Part shown: piece after piece, positions 45,979 to 57,800 of the stretch
Position numbering within the stretch: the first letter of the stretch is position 1
Layout: every line of letters begins with the position of its first letter
NCBI GenBank assembly: GCA_004194705.1
Contig: SADC01001209.1
Span: forward strand, 233,790 to 297,789
Source: Ditylenchus dipsaci
Taxonomy: Eukaryota; Nematoda; Chromadorea; Rhabditida; Anguinidae
Reading direction: 5' to 3'
Length of the DNA: 64,000 nt
The notes under the pieces: model-generated
What the model saw: the letters and a program-made list of their open reading frames with translations, nothing else
What the model was told of the DNA's origin: nothing
The model's database searches: none
Program-made: the position numbers and the translations under genes

Positions 45979-46079
45979 GCCATCTAAACATAAACAGAAT
46001 TACATACGTTTAACCCATTTTAACCGGAATTTCATACAAGGCAAAAAACTAAAAATAGTCAAGAAAGAATCTTTTTTAA

Positions 46080-46290
46080 ATTGGCTCGAAGCCAGAGCAG
46101 AGCTAGAGTCAAATAACCGTACATCACTGGTTATAACGAGTAGTGATTAATAATTCTTTGGCTTTGCTGTGGCTCTCTTCGAGCAGGAAATTTTTTCAAC
46201 TTGAGAGCCAAAGCCGAAGAAATGTTTTTCAAACTAGTATCTCAGAGCCAGAGCCGGAACATAAAATCGCAATAATACATCACCGGTTAC
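46080..46290. repeat. Fragments of the agagcc/ggctct hAT-like family
   Basis: gaagccagagcagagc and acatcactggttataac, then ggctttgctgtggctctctt and gagccagagccgga ... acatcaccggttac, match the subterminal and terminal parts of the 22374-24830 element. Confidence 0.5.
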
Positions 46291-46577
46291 AACTCCACCC
46301 CCAAAACTTGACCTGGTAATTTAGTTGCAGTTACTACAATCAATAATGACTTAAAGCTTACTCAAACCATATTCTATAACTACTTACAGTGTCTCGTTAG
46401 TGTACCTTGAATGTGTACAACATTTCTCTATGTGTCTGCAAATACATATTTTGAAAATATTTTTTATGGAAGAGCCTTTTTTCATGTGAGTGAACGCAGA
46501 TGCGGGCTCTACCAGTCGTGTCATATTTTTTATAAATTTTAAAATTATTAAAGTCCCAAAATTCTAAAATCTAAATT

Positions 46578-47735
46578 AGGCACTTGTTCACTGGGGGGGG
46601 GGTCATTTAGTAAATTTTTGTAAATCCTGTTTAAATGACTCCTAACACGGAAAGGCACGACCCGGTTGTGGCCTATTAAAAAACGTTATATACCAAAATG
46701 TAGCCCTAATTGAGCTAGTTAAGGAACCGTTCGCAGAATCTGCTATGGATCAATCTACGCTGAGAAATAATCTTTTTAAAATTACAAAAAATTGTGTTGA
46801 CATATAAGTCAAGAACAACCCTTTTCAAACATGTGAGTTGGTGGCCGAGTGGATGAGTGGTGCGGCGCCGAACCTATTTCTTTTTTTTCGGGAAAGGTTC
46901 GACTCCAGTCGCGTGCACGTCTTTTTTATTTTCGGTTTTTTTAAAGCTTCACTTTCCTACACAAAATGACACGGGGAGAACAATAAAAATATTTTTAACG
47001 TCGTCGGATTTGTAATAGACATTGTGAACGGTATATATTTCATTTACGAACAACGAACAATTAATGACAATGATTATTTTTATTGTTCTCCCCGTGTCAT
47101 TTTGTGTAGGAAAGTGAAGCTTTAAAAAACCGAAAATAAAAAAGACGTGCACGCGACTGGAGTCGAACCTTTCCCGAAAAAAAAGAAATAGGTTCGGCGC
47201 CGCACCACTCATCCACTCGGCCACCAACTCACATGTTTGGAAAGGGTTGTTCTTGACTTATATGTCAACATTTTTTTGTAATTTTAAAAAAGATTATTTC
47301 TCAGCGTAGATTGATCCATAGCAGATTCTGCGAACGGTTCCTTAACTAGCTCAATTAGGGCTACATTTTGGTATATAACGTTTTTTAATAGGCCACACCC
47401 GGGTCGTGCCTTTCCCGTGTAAGTATTTTTATGTGCTTGAATTAATAAAAAAAGCTGTTTTAACACTTTTCCACATGAAAAACCAATTTTTTGGGAAAAA
47501 AAAATTGACCAAAATTTGACCAGAACTTGATTTGCCTTGGTGCTCCAAGGCAAAAAGTCAAATATTGGGCTTTTTTTTTTTTCAAAAAATCCATTTTTTA
47601 TGTGGAAAAGTCTTAGAAAATAGCTTTTTTATTGATTCAAGCACATAAAAATTACTTAAAAGTCGTTTAAACACGATTTACAAAAATTTACAAATTACCA
47701 CCACCCTCCCCCCCCCCTCCCGAAGTGAACAAGTA
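46578..47735. mobile_element. Palindromic composite with tRNA-like sequence in each arm
   Basis: The outer ends have gttcactgggggggggg and ccccccctcccgaagtgaac, with tttgtaaatc-type inner pairing. Inside, 46650-47420 is a nearly perfect palindrome (cacgacccggttgtggccta and inverse). Within its arms tggtggccgagtggatgagt ... aaggttcgactccag is present in both orientations (46838-46912, 47160-47232). That resembles a Ser/Leu-type tRNA head with A box and B box. A third foldback (47415-47658) lies beside it. Confidence 0.7.
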
Positions 47736-47807
47736 CCCTAAATTAATTATACATATTTCTTTAACTTTTTCTGAATTATTTTTAGATTAAACATTATAAA
47801 TTCGAAG

Positions 47808-50377
47808 ATGAAAAAATCTAGTGCTTGTTTGGTTCCTACTGTAGTAATTGTTTGTATGGTTCTTCATGGTTTTTATTTTCAAGCAATAATTGGCACGCTG
47901 GAAATATTACACAGTTAAAACTATTTGAAAATGATGTTGAAAAAGATTTAGAAGAAGAATTCTATACTGTTAGGTGAACAATTACTTGATAGTTTTTTGA
48001 TCGGTTTCTTACTTTTTAAATTGTATCTACAGAGTCTGCCAAAAAAACTCGGGCAGTTCTGAATTTTTTGTCAATGCCTCCCGTGCACTGTCTGAAATAG
48101 AATTTTTTTGTTGTAAAAGAAACATTACCGTATTTCCTGGGCCAACATTTTTTTTCAAAACTTGTGTTTTGCATTGTCTTAACTGCCACGAGCTCTGCCG
48201 ATTCCGCTTTTCCGATTTTTGATTTTGACCCAAAAATATCGAGATTGACCCGAAAAATTTTAGATTTTCGGGCATACAAAATATTGCCACCGGTTGCTCT
48301 ATTAGAGGAAATACAATATTCATGTCAAGCTATATCGAGGGTCAACTGTACAAAATTTCCTTGTTATATACTATTTTATTAATGAGTATCTTTACACCTT
48401 TATTAAAATTTATAGTTAATTAATAAAAGTTAATTTTTCAGAAATATCATAATTGACCCAACATGTCTACTCATGCTTGTCACAAAAGGACAATCAATTT
48501 GTGGTACAAATATCTTAGTTGCAACTACGCAAAAAGTACAACAAAACACCAATTTTTTTAAATATGCATATTTCGAAGAAATGCAAAAGAAAAATTTTTC
48601 TGTTCACTGTGAACAAAGTAAAAAGGGCTTTTCCAAAGTAGGTTTTTAATGAAAAATTGCCTTTTTAATAAAAAAAAATTATGCAGATTTGCAACAACAA
48701 CTGTTTTGTCTTCTCAAGTCATTTCTAACAAAAACACCAGGAAAAAGATATAGAATTAGAAATGCCGCGAAATGTAGGGAGTTTTCTAAAAGAGTATGCA
48801 GCCAGTCGGTTTCTCGAATGCCAGCCCGCAATGACACCTTCAGATAAAAGAGATAGAGCTACAAAATATAATCACAAAGTCGAGATTCATCCCAGATTTG
48901 CAGAAAGAATAGCTCAGTTCATCGATGTCCTTGCTTGGTTTTCTATTACTGGATTTTTGTTTAATGGAACTTTGTTAGGTAAGTTGTCTGTAAGGACCTG
49001 CATGCCATACTTTTGTGTCGCTCCTTATTCAAAATCGTAGTAATTAACTTGAAAACAAAATTAGGTTGGCGAAGAGAATGTTCTATAATTCCACACACAT
49101 CTGATGTCGACATTGCCATGTTTGCGCACCAACACTCTGATGCTTTTATTCAAGCACTTAAATCAGGCAGCATTCCCAACTTTAAACTTATTCAAATATA
49201 TGGCAAAAACGAGGATTCATACGAAATACAAGTGGTCTCAGATGGCGTCAGGATCGACCTGTTTTATGTGTATGAAGAAAAACAGCGGAACATTTCCTAC
49301 ATCACTGGTATGAGATTAACGGAAAAACAACAAATTAAGTGGCTATACCCACACTTTACTGAAATTTGTGCTTCTGAACTTCATGGTCATTTTGTACATT
49401 TGCCATGCGATGTGGAAAAACTTCTTTTGGTTTGTTAGTTGTAAAAATAATTTTGCTGAGGCAGAAAAAAAACTAACATGGGCTATTGGCTGTATTGGCT
49501 GTAGTTTTTCGGCAATGCAATTTTTTCAATAGTTTTTAAATGTTGATGAGAAATTCTTTACAAACAAAACTGCAGATATTTGAAAGTTTGGGGCAAATTT
49601 TTCTCACCTTTTGGTTTTCGGTGTTTTGTAATCATCACTCAAATTCCTTAGACTAGCTGTTATTCTTTTTTTCCCATAAGGTTTCAGGTCATATGAAAAA
49701 TGTTGAGTACAGTATGTTTGGGGAGGGAGGGGGGGGGGGGTGGTGGAGGATGTTATTCTATACTAGCGCCCAATTTTGTAATTTTTAAAAGTGACGAAAA
49801 ACCTCTAATTTTTGATTTTACAAAGATTTCAAAACAAGCCGTAAAAATTGAAACAAGTTTTTCAGATAAAATTACGGAACTTCAGTTTTCTTATTAGAGT
49901 AGTTCACGGTCGGTTAACCGACCCGGTCGTTAACCGACCGACCGGGTATTTGGCCAAAAAAAACCGACCGAAAAACCGGGTACAAAAAACCGGGAAAACC
50001 GAAAACCGGGTACAGCAAAATTTCGGTTAATTTACGACAAAAAAAAACCGAAAACCGGTACAAGCCGTTAACCGACCGAAAAAAAACTGAAAAACCGTAA
50101 CCGAAAACCGGGTAGCCAAAATCCCGGTTAACCGAAACCGGGTAAGGCCCAATTAACCGACCGTGAACTACTCTATTTCTTATTTTAAAAAATGATGAAA
50201 AAGAACAAAAACATTAACATATTTAACTGAATTACTTTTAAGGCAGAATATGGGAAAGATTGGCGAATTGACCATGATACAGCTTATTATTCCTGGGATA
50301 TGAGTCCAAAGAACACGGAAGATTGGAGATTTTTGAGTGACGCAGAATTAAAAGAAATGTATCAACGATTTCCTTAG
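47808..50377 (+). CDS. LicD/fukutin-family protein, probable type II Golgi enzyme
   Basis: The family transfers phosphocholine or sugar-phosphate groups to glycans. Exons: 47808-47973, 48442-48637, 48687-48978, 49065-49429, 50243-50377 (TAG at 50375). The N-terminus MKKSSACLVPTVVIVCMVLH is a signal-anchor. The core reads FNGTLLGWRRECSIIPHTSD then VDIAMF, the GTLLGxxR ... HTxDxD pattern in which the DxD acidic pair is the presumed metal and nucleotide site. Next come IQVVSDGVRIDLFYVYEE and HLPCDVEKLL, and the C-terminal AEYGKDWRIDHD ... YYSWDMSPKN is characteristic. Phases agree from exon 2 on. Two defects: a one-base frame shift in the T-rich stretch 47866-47880 just after the anchor, and an in-frame TAA at 48726-48728 at the start of exon 3, upstream of MPRNVGSFL. 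The second might mean a misplaced exon border. Confidence 0.75.
48126..48318. mobile_element. pogo-like MITE in the first LicD intron
   Basis: Left end taccgtatttcctgg, right end attagaggaaatacaata. Inner text cacgagctctgccgattccg is shared with the other copies. Confidence 0.65.
49893..50178. repeat. Element with gttcacgg ends and an ccgaaaaccggg minisatellite body
   Basis: The ends agagtagttcacggtcggtt and the inverse aaccgaccgtgaactactct frame a body of repeated ccgaccg, aaccgggta and gaaaaccggg units. In the last LicD intron. Confidence 0.7.
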
Positions 50378-50524
50378 ATTATTTTGTAATATGATTTTAA
50401 GGCAATATCACACGCTTTACAAATTCCTTTATTCATATTTATGTTTTTATAACTTTCCGAACTTGTTTTGTAGACAGTTAAATTTTGATATACAATCAAA
50501 CTTTGATATGGCCACTCCCTGGAT

Positions 50525-50965
50525 GTAACGACACCGGTGCTGCAAATTTTGGAATTTCGGCACGGCACCGCACGGGCACCGACTCTGAAATTTCGGCACT
50601 GGGCACCGCACCGGGCATCGACCTCCAAATTTTCGGCACCGGGCACCGCACCGGGCACCGGCGGTGCCGGTGCCGGAGCTGGTGCTGCCGGTGCCGGTAT
50701 CGCACCAGACATTTTTTTATATATGTTAAAAAAATTATCAATTTAATTTTGTATTTCTTCAGCTAAATTGCAAATATGAACAATGTTATCGACATTATTG
50801 TGTTGTTTCGAGGCGAATTATAACTTAGTTAGCTGTTGCCGGGTATGATACATACCACTTGCTGGTGGGGCACCGGTTCGGCACCGACCTCTAAAATGAT
50901 GGCACCGGGCACCGCACCGAGCACCGACCTCTGAAATTTCGGCACCGGTGCCATTTACAACACTG
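50525..50965. repeat. GC-rich ggcaccg minisatellite blocks
   Basis: Two blocks (50525-50710 and 50868-50960) of cgggcaccgcaccg-type units plus gacctctgaaatttcggcac phrases, separated by about 160 bp of AT-rich sequence. The right edge ggcaccggtgccatttacaa resembles the tip of a hAT-like MITE. Immediately downstream of the LicD gene. Confidence 0.55.
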
Positions 50966-51810
50966 AACGACACCCAAAATTGATCAAATTGGTCAGCTTG
51001 GACTAAAATTTAGTCAAACGAACCCTCGATTTAAGGACACCCTTAGACCGATCCCTTAGGGTGTCGTTATATCCAGGTTTGACTCTAACATTAATTTAGC
51101 GGCTAGCCAATAAATAAACCCCAACAAAGAAGATCACCACCCTCGATATAACAACAGTTATTGCGTGTCCGTACTGTATTTTTAAAATAAAATTAAGAAG
51201 GTTCACGGCTTATGCTAAAACACACGATAAAAATGTGTGTTGATTAAGCAGCTTCTTTATATATTTGATTTCAAACAGGTCTTTTCCCATAAAATTTAAA
51301 GCAAAGGTAGGAAATTGTTTATTTCAAGTTTTTTATACCTTAGCATTTTAAGGGCATTCTTTATGTATACCCTTAAAATAATTGTCTTGAAATAATTTTT
51401 TATATCCATTCTAAAAGCAGCTGATTTTTGAGGTTTTGTATCTTTGAATTTTCAATTCCTTTTTAGCCAGGATTTTTTGTGTATATAAGGTGGCAGTGGT
51501 AGCGGCCTGAACTTTTTTTATTCAAAAATGATTATTTTCGTCACAGGAGGATTGTGTGTTTTTTTTAACTAAAAGGTTTATTCAGAAAGCAATAATATTC
51601 AACATAAAAAAATTATATATATTTATATGCGGACAAAAAATAATTATATAATTTGGCGGGAAATTCAAACAGTTTTTTTTATTATATTATTATTGAATTG
51701 AATATTGCAGTAGATTAGATATATTGCAATAAAATTTTGCCTCGTTGTTACTTTTATCCTAGATCTTTTTTGCAACCTCTTTGACTTAATATTAAGTTGA
51801 ATCAGAAGAT
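50966..51810. other. Intergenic, one MITE end only
   Basis: A MITE end (gtcgttatatccaggtttgact) lies at about 51060-51085 with poor partner sequence to its left. No other gene-like signal before the ATG at 51811. Confidence 0.45.
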
Positions 51811-54800
51811 ATGCAGAGAAACTACAATCGCCACACCAAGTATGGCCGACCTGTGATCCCAGTTGAGCCTCCCAAGCCTCCTGGATTCATTTGCAATGGC
51901 TGGTCAGACATTTGTTTAATCAAAAACTAACTTCAAAACGAATTTTAGGAGAGACTATCAGAAAATTTTTCGCGATGAGTTCAAAGCATTTGAGACACAA
52001 GGCAGCTCAAATCCTCTGACAGAAAAACCAGCATGTGATTCAAAAAAGCAGTCGATTTTTCCACCTGAGGTGACATTTTTTTTCTGTTGAATCTTTTGTA
52101 TACGGGAGAAGTTTATTTCGATTGTATGGACTGAGAATCTCAACTAGGTTTTAGCATAGAGGTTTAAAAAAGAAAATACATTTGAAAATATAACTACAAT
52201 TTGTAAGCAAATTTTAATTATTTTAAGATACAGTGTGTGTCAAGAAATTCCCAGCATTTCGAATGGTTATAACTTTTTGGTTACTTATTTTTTTGTTTTT
52301 CAAGTTGATCAATTTGATTATGGTGATCAAGGTGCCTATAATTACCTTGATCAACATAATTACTTATTAAACTATTCATATAGGTTACTGAAATTACTAT
52401 GACCACCATGATCAACCCAAATAATAATAAAAAAAATAGCGAAAAATGTGCGTTCCGCCCCCGAACCAGAACAGGTCCTTTTTTGTTCCGACGCGATATC
52501 GAGAAAGGGTTTTTTGTGGTCGTCTTCTCTCAAGCGGTGCTCGCGAATAGTATAAAATGTAAGAACACGATTTTGACTGGTCCCACTGTGCGACCCAAAC
52601 ACACGGTGAGCCAAACGAAAACAGTATTTGTGACATTATTTCGCAAGCGCCACTTGAGAGAAGACGATTGCAAAAAACCGTTTCTCGATATCCCGTCCGA
52701 ACAAAAAAAGAAATTAACAAAAAATAAAAGAAATACTGGCATTAAAATACACGACAAAATTACTCTGACTTTCAAACTCTAGTAATAAGGTTTGCTTTGG
52801 CTCGGTGTTTATTTTTTCTTGTAAAAATTTAGTTAGAATTCTAAGATATGTTATGCCCAAAATTTCAGTTTAAAACAAAAAAATTTTAAAGTATATTTCT
52901 CCTCTTCTGCAAGATAGCTACGACGAAAACGGCGAATATAACGCTCTCAGCCTTGCTAACTACAACTTAAAAAAGGTAATTTGTTGTTTTTGAATAAATT
53001 TGAGGTTCTAATTTGTTGCACTCCTCAGCCAAAACAGAGCAGAAAATTTCTGACTGCCGAAGAGGCCGAAATCATAGCTCAGGAAGCTTTGTGCCTTGCC
53101 ACTTTGCACCTGCAAGACTCCACGAAGTCGCAGCCAGATTCGAATACTACTGAACAACTTCCCGCTTCAAAGTCCACAGAAGATAATCTTGCTGAGGAGG
53201 CAGTTTCTTTTGACTCAGAAAGTGAATGCAGTTCCACTGACAGCATTCAAAATGCTGAAAATGCTTGCTCTTCTAACCAATCTGCTGAACCAGAAAGTGA
53301 TCAGTTGGAGGTCAGTCTTTTAATATCATTTTAGTCTGTATTTTTAAAATTCACAAAAAAAAATTTATTTGGAGTTACAGTCCACTCACGATTTTTGGCC
53401 TTTCCTCGGGACCAATTTTTTTGGCGTGAAATCGAGAGTATAGTTCTTTTGTTTTATTTGATAGCCAGCTTATCCGATAAGCTTCAGGGGGGTGTAACCG
53501 AGAGTGGCGTAAAATCGAGATTCGACTGTAGTAAGTATAATTTAATACACAAGGGCATCAAGAAAAAAAAGTAAAGTTAAAAATAAGTCAGGAAAAATTT
53601 TGACTTGACTTTTTCATATAAATTTTTTATTTAATTACTAAATAAAAATCGCTAGTCTTATGAACTAATTGAACTGTTTCTGATGTTCTAGGAAACCTTT
53701 GTGACATCTAGACATTAAAAGCCTTTTAATTTTGATGTGTGCACTTTGAAATTCAGTTTTGAGACCTAAAAATATCAACAAAGTTTTTTAACATTAAAAA
53801 ATAATAAAAATCAACTGTTAAACTCTAAAATTGTTTAAAAAAGAAATTTCTTCATTAAAAAGCCTTAACAATTTTTTATAACTATCAGACTTTTTTTTTG
53901 GCAAAATATCGATTCGTGACCATTTATGACCCAACTTTTAAAAACTTTTATTGAAAATCATCAATTTTCTAAGGAATCGATTTTCTTTCCTTCTATTTTC
54001 TTTCCTTAAGCATCAATTTTCTTTCCTTAAGGAAAGGTTTCTCTAAAGTCGCCTCTGATGCTAAAATGTCTTCCTGAATCTGAATCCATTGAGACAGATT
54101 CAAATAAATTCTAGGAGCTGAGATATCCATGGAAGTAGGCGAGTTGTGCAAATTTCGTGACTTGTTTACTCAAACTTTCTATATCTCAACTCCTAGCAAT
54201 TATTTTGATCTGTTCTCAACGGATTCCGATTCAAAAATTTTTTTTATTATTCGGAGCTATTTTCAATAACGTGTTCTTCGGAAAATTGATGCTTTTCAAT
54301 GAAAATTTCTAAAAGCAGGGTCATAAATATTATGAATCAATATTCGTCCCATTTTTCTGAAAGTTTGAACAACGATAAATTGGATTTCAATTTGAAATTT
54401 GTAAATCTGCAAATGTGACATTTTGTTTAATATTTTTTAATAATTTGCGAAAAATAACAAGACAATTGAATAATATTCAGAATGCCCACAAAGAGTCTAC
54501 ATCTGCAGCGCATGCTGTTTCTACAATTGAAAATCACCTGTCTCGACCCATGAATAGAGGAATATCTATTGTGACATTAAGCAAGAATGGATTCCGAAAC
54601 ATTGGTTTGGTTGAGGTGATCTTTTGCACTCTTTTGCTTACAATAATTTTAATAATTTTTAGTCCAGAAGCCGAATTGCCATATTTTTGAAGATCAGCTC
54701 AGCGGAGAGATGTGTTCAGAAGCTCGAAAGAGAATTTCTTTCATTTTATGAATATTACGGTAAGGTTGTTTAACACTAGAAAGAACGAGCGTAGATAGGG

Positions 54801-57800
54801 GAGGCGACGGTTTCGATTTCGAAGGACATCTATTTTTCACATTTTTTTTGATTTTTTGTCATTTTATTAACACGTAAAAGGCTGGCTGTAAATGCGGTTT
54901 ATTTAGATGCAGAATTTCACGTAGATCATTTTTTAAAAATATTTGTACGGGTGTTGGGACGGGTCAAGTGACCTAAAAACCGGTTTAAAATCTACGGCCA
55001 TTTCAAGGAAAATGGGAAAATTTCCGAGAGGTAGAAATAATTTATCACTAGACTACAGCTATGACTGTTATATGTCAAAATGATCGCTAGGATCTGCCTT
55101 TTCGAATGAGTATATGTGAGCTTTAATCTGTTTGCAAAAAGTTGGACAACCAGCGTCCAACGCCCAAAACCACCGTTTTCTCACTAGTCAAATTTCCGCT
55201 TAAGGCCGCTCAGGAGCACGTTATAGCTGTGTATAACTGCTAAATGTTTGGTCAATACTTGTAGCGAAATTCAAAAGCTACAAGATAGGCGAAAAATCTG
55301 CACAGAAATTAAAGAAAAGTCACTCAGAAATTTTAGAAAAAGAGTTAAAACCTGCTGTTTTCTGGCACTGGGACTTGAAGGATACCTGGCTTGGCATATT
55401 CCTGGCCGAATTTCTATAAAAAATTTAGAGTGCAATATAGCAAAATGATCAGCACGAAAAATGCAACAGAACTAGTGCAAAGACTCACAGGACAACAAGT
55501 AAAATGTAACAAAATTCAAGCCAAAACAATTTGACTCCAAAACCCTACAAAAAAACCAGGGTCTTTTCGACGAAAATTCAGGTGGCTGTCACTTGATTTC
55601 GTAATTTTCTCAAAATTTTATAGGCAATTTTTAAAAAATAAAAATAGCACGTGATAGAGCGAAAAAAACTGCATAAGATACGATGTTTAGATCACAGGGA
55701 AGAATCCTAAAGCTCTCGGTTAAATCTATCACGTGCTATTTTTATTTTTTAAAAATTGCCTATAAAATTTTGAGAAAATTACGAAATCAAGTGACAGCCA
55801 CCTGAATTTTCGTCGAAAAGACCCTGGTTTTTTGTAGGGTTTTGGAGTCAAATTGTTTTGGCTTGAATTTTTGAATTTTACTTGTTGTCCTGTGAGTCTT
55901 TGCACTAGTTCTGTTGCATTTTTCGTGCTGATCATTTTGCTATATTGCACTCTAAATTTTTTATAGAAATTCGGCCAGGAATATGCCAAGCCAGGTATCC
56001 TTCAAGTCCCAGTGCCAGAAAACAGCAGGTTTTAACTCTTTTTCTAAAATTTCTGAGTGACTTTTCTTTAATTTCTGTGCAGATTTTTCGCCTATCTTGT
56101 AGCTTTTGAATTTCGCTACAAGTATTGACCAAACATTTAGCAGTTATACACAGCTATAACGTGCTCCTGAGCGGCCTTAAGCGGAAATTTGACTAGTGAG
56201 AAAACGGTGGTTTTGGGCGTTGGACGCTGGTTGTCCAACTTTTTGCAAACAGATTAAAGCTCACATATACTCATTCGAAAAGGCAGATCCTAGCGATCAT
56301 TTTGACATATAACAGTCATAGCTGTAGTCTAGTGATAAATTATTTCTACCTCTCGGAAATTTTCCCATTTTCCTTGAAATGGTCGTAGATTTTAAACCGG
56401 TTTTTAGGTCACTTGACCAGTCCCAACACCCGTACAAATATTTTTAAAAAATGATCTACGTGAAATTCTGCATCTAAATAAACCGCATTTACAGCCAGCC
56501 TTTTACGTGTTAAAGAAGCCTTTGGACGTGAAATTTCCTACAATAAATTCTACTAAAGACAGCAAATATTTAAATGTAATAAAAAGATTTTTTTCTCTGT
56601 TTCTTAACAGACGAGACAATTGACAAACACCTGTATATTTATTAGACAATGCACTTATCCTGCATCTAATAAGCACAAAAAATGTTAAAATTAATTATTT
56701 GTGTGCCTTTTCACATTGATTTTAATGATATTAATCTTGATTTTGTATTTTTAAGTGTCTTGGCTAACTTTTAAAATTAGTATAGAGATCCATCAATATC
56801 AGATTTTATGCAAGGCTAGTGAAAAACGGAACCATTCTTGCTTTTTTTCGCTATTGAAACGCCATTTAAAGTGTCTTGATCAGCTTCTTGTAAAATTAAG
56901 TATTATTTTATACTAATTTTTTAGTGAAAACCCGCAGTGAATGGGATAAAACGGAAGGCGTTCAGAAAGAGTTCTCAGAGTTTATCAAGAGCAAAAATCA
57001 ACGACAGCCTACTACTCGTTCTGAAATCGAGTCATCAAGTTCTCTATTGTGAAGACGAAAGGAAAAAAGCTTTATTTCCGAATTAGTGAATGCTTCACAT
57101 TGCTCAATACGGACAAGGATGTCTACCACGAGATCAGTGTGCCCGCATACATATTGCCAATGCTGATTCAAGAGCTTAGAGTGGTCTTACAGGAAATTCG
57201 TGGGCTTTTATTCTTATAAGCGTGATTATCAGCTTTAATAGCACTATTTAGATGCTGAAGCCCCACCTGCAGGATTTACAGAAAGCAGAATGTTGCCTGC
57301 CAGTATCTCTCCGGCGAATGACGCTAAACTGAAAGACTTTCTTCATCTCGCCTATTCTAACATTGATACAAAGCGATATATCAAAATAACTGAGGTAAGT
57401 AGGGTTTGAAGACCGTTTGACGACATTGCTACGGTGAATAACAAAAAGAATATGGCTTTATTTCAAGGGACATACCAGTGCGTAGACGGGAAAATTCGGA
57501 TTTAAAAAAGTTGAGGTTAGAGTAGGCGTACGCCAGTTGCCGTGTACGCCTTTTGTAAAGGCCTGGGAAAAAGTGTGATCCCAGGATATTTTCCTTGCAA
57601 GTCGACGCTCTAACCATTTGAGCTATCGGGTCGCCCCAAGCGTGTTTCTTATTTCTTTGCTATCTGCCTCCCTTAAATTAGGTGCATTTGAAAAAAGATA
57701 TGTTTTATTGCAGAAATTCGTCATCTCAAAATTCGCATAACTTCGCCGTGTTGCAGTATACTATCCAAGCTAGCGAAGCATTTTTCATTGCTTACTCCTA

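Noticed and set aside
50374..50766. Ala/Pro/Gly-rich open frames on both strands
   Set aside because: They translate the ggcaccg minisatellite; several frames stay open only because the unit lacks stops.
55248..56132. Two identical 66-codon frames on opposite strands
   Set aside because: They are the two arms of the 54867-56513 foldback, not a duplicated gene.
57490..57640. A functional tRNA gene
   Set aside because: The D arm is excellent, but the T arm is not canonical and the acceptor stem does not pair, so I kept it as tRNA-derived.
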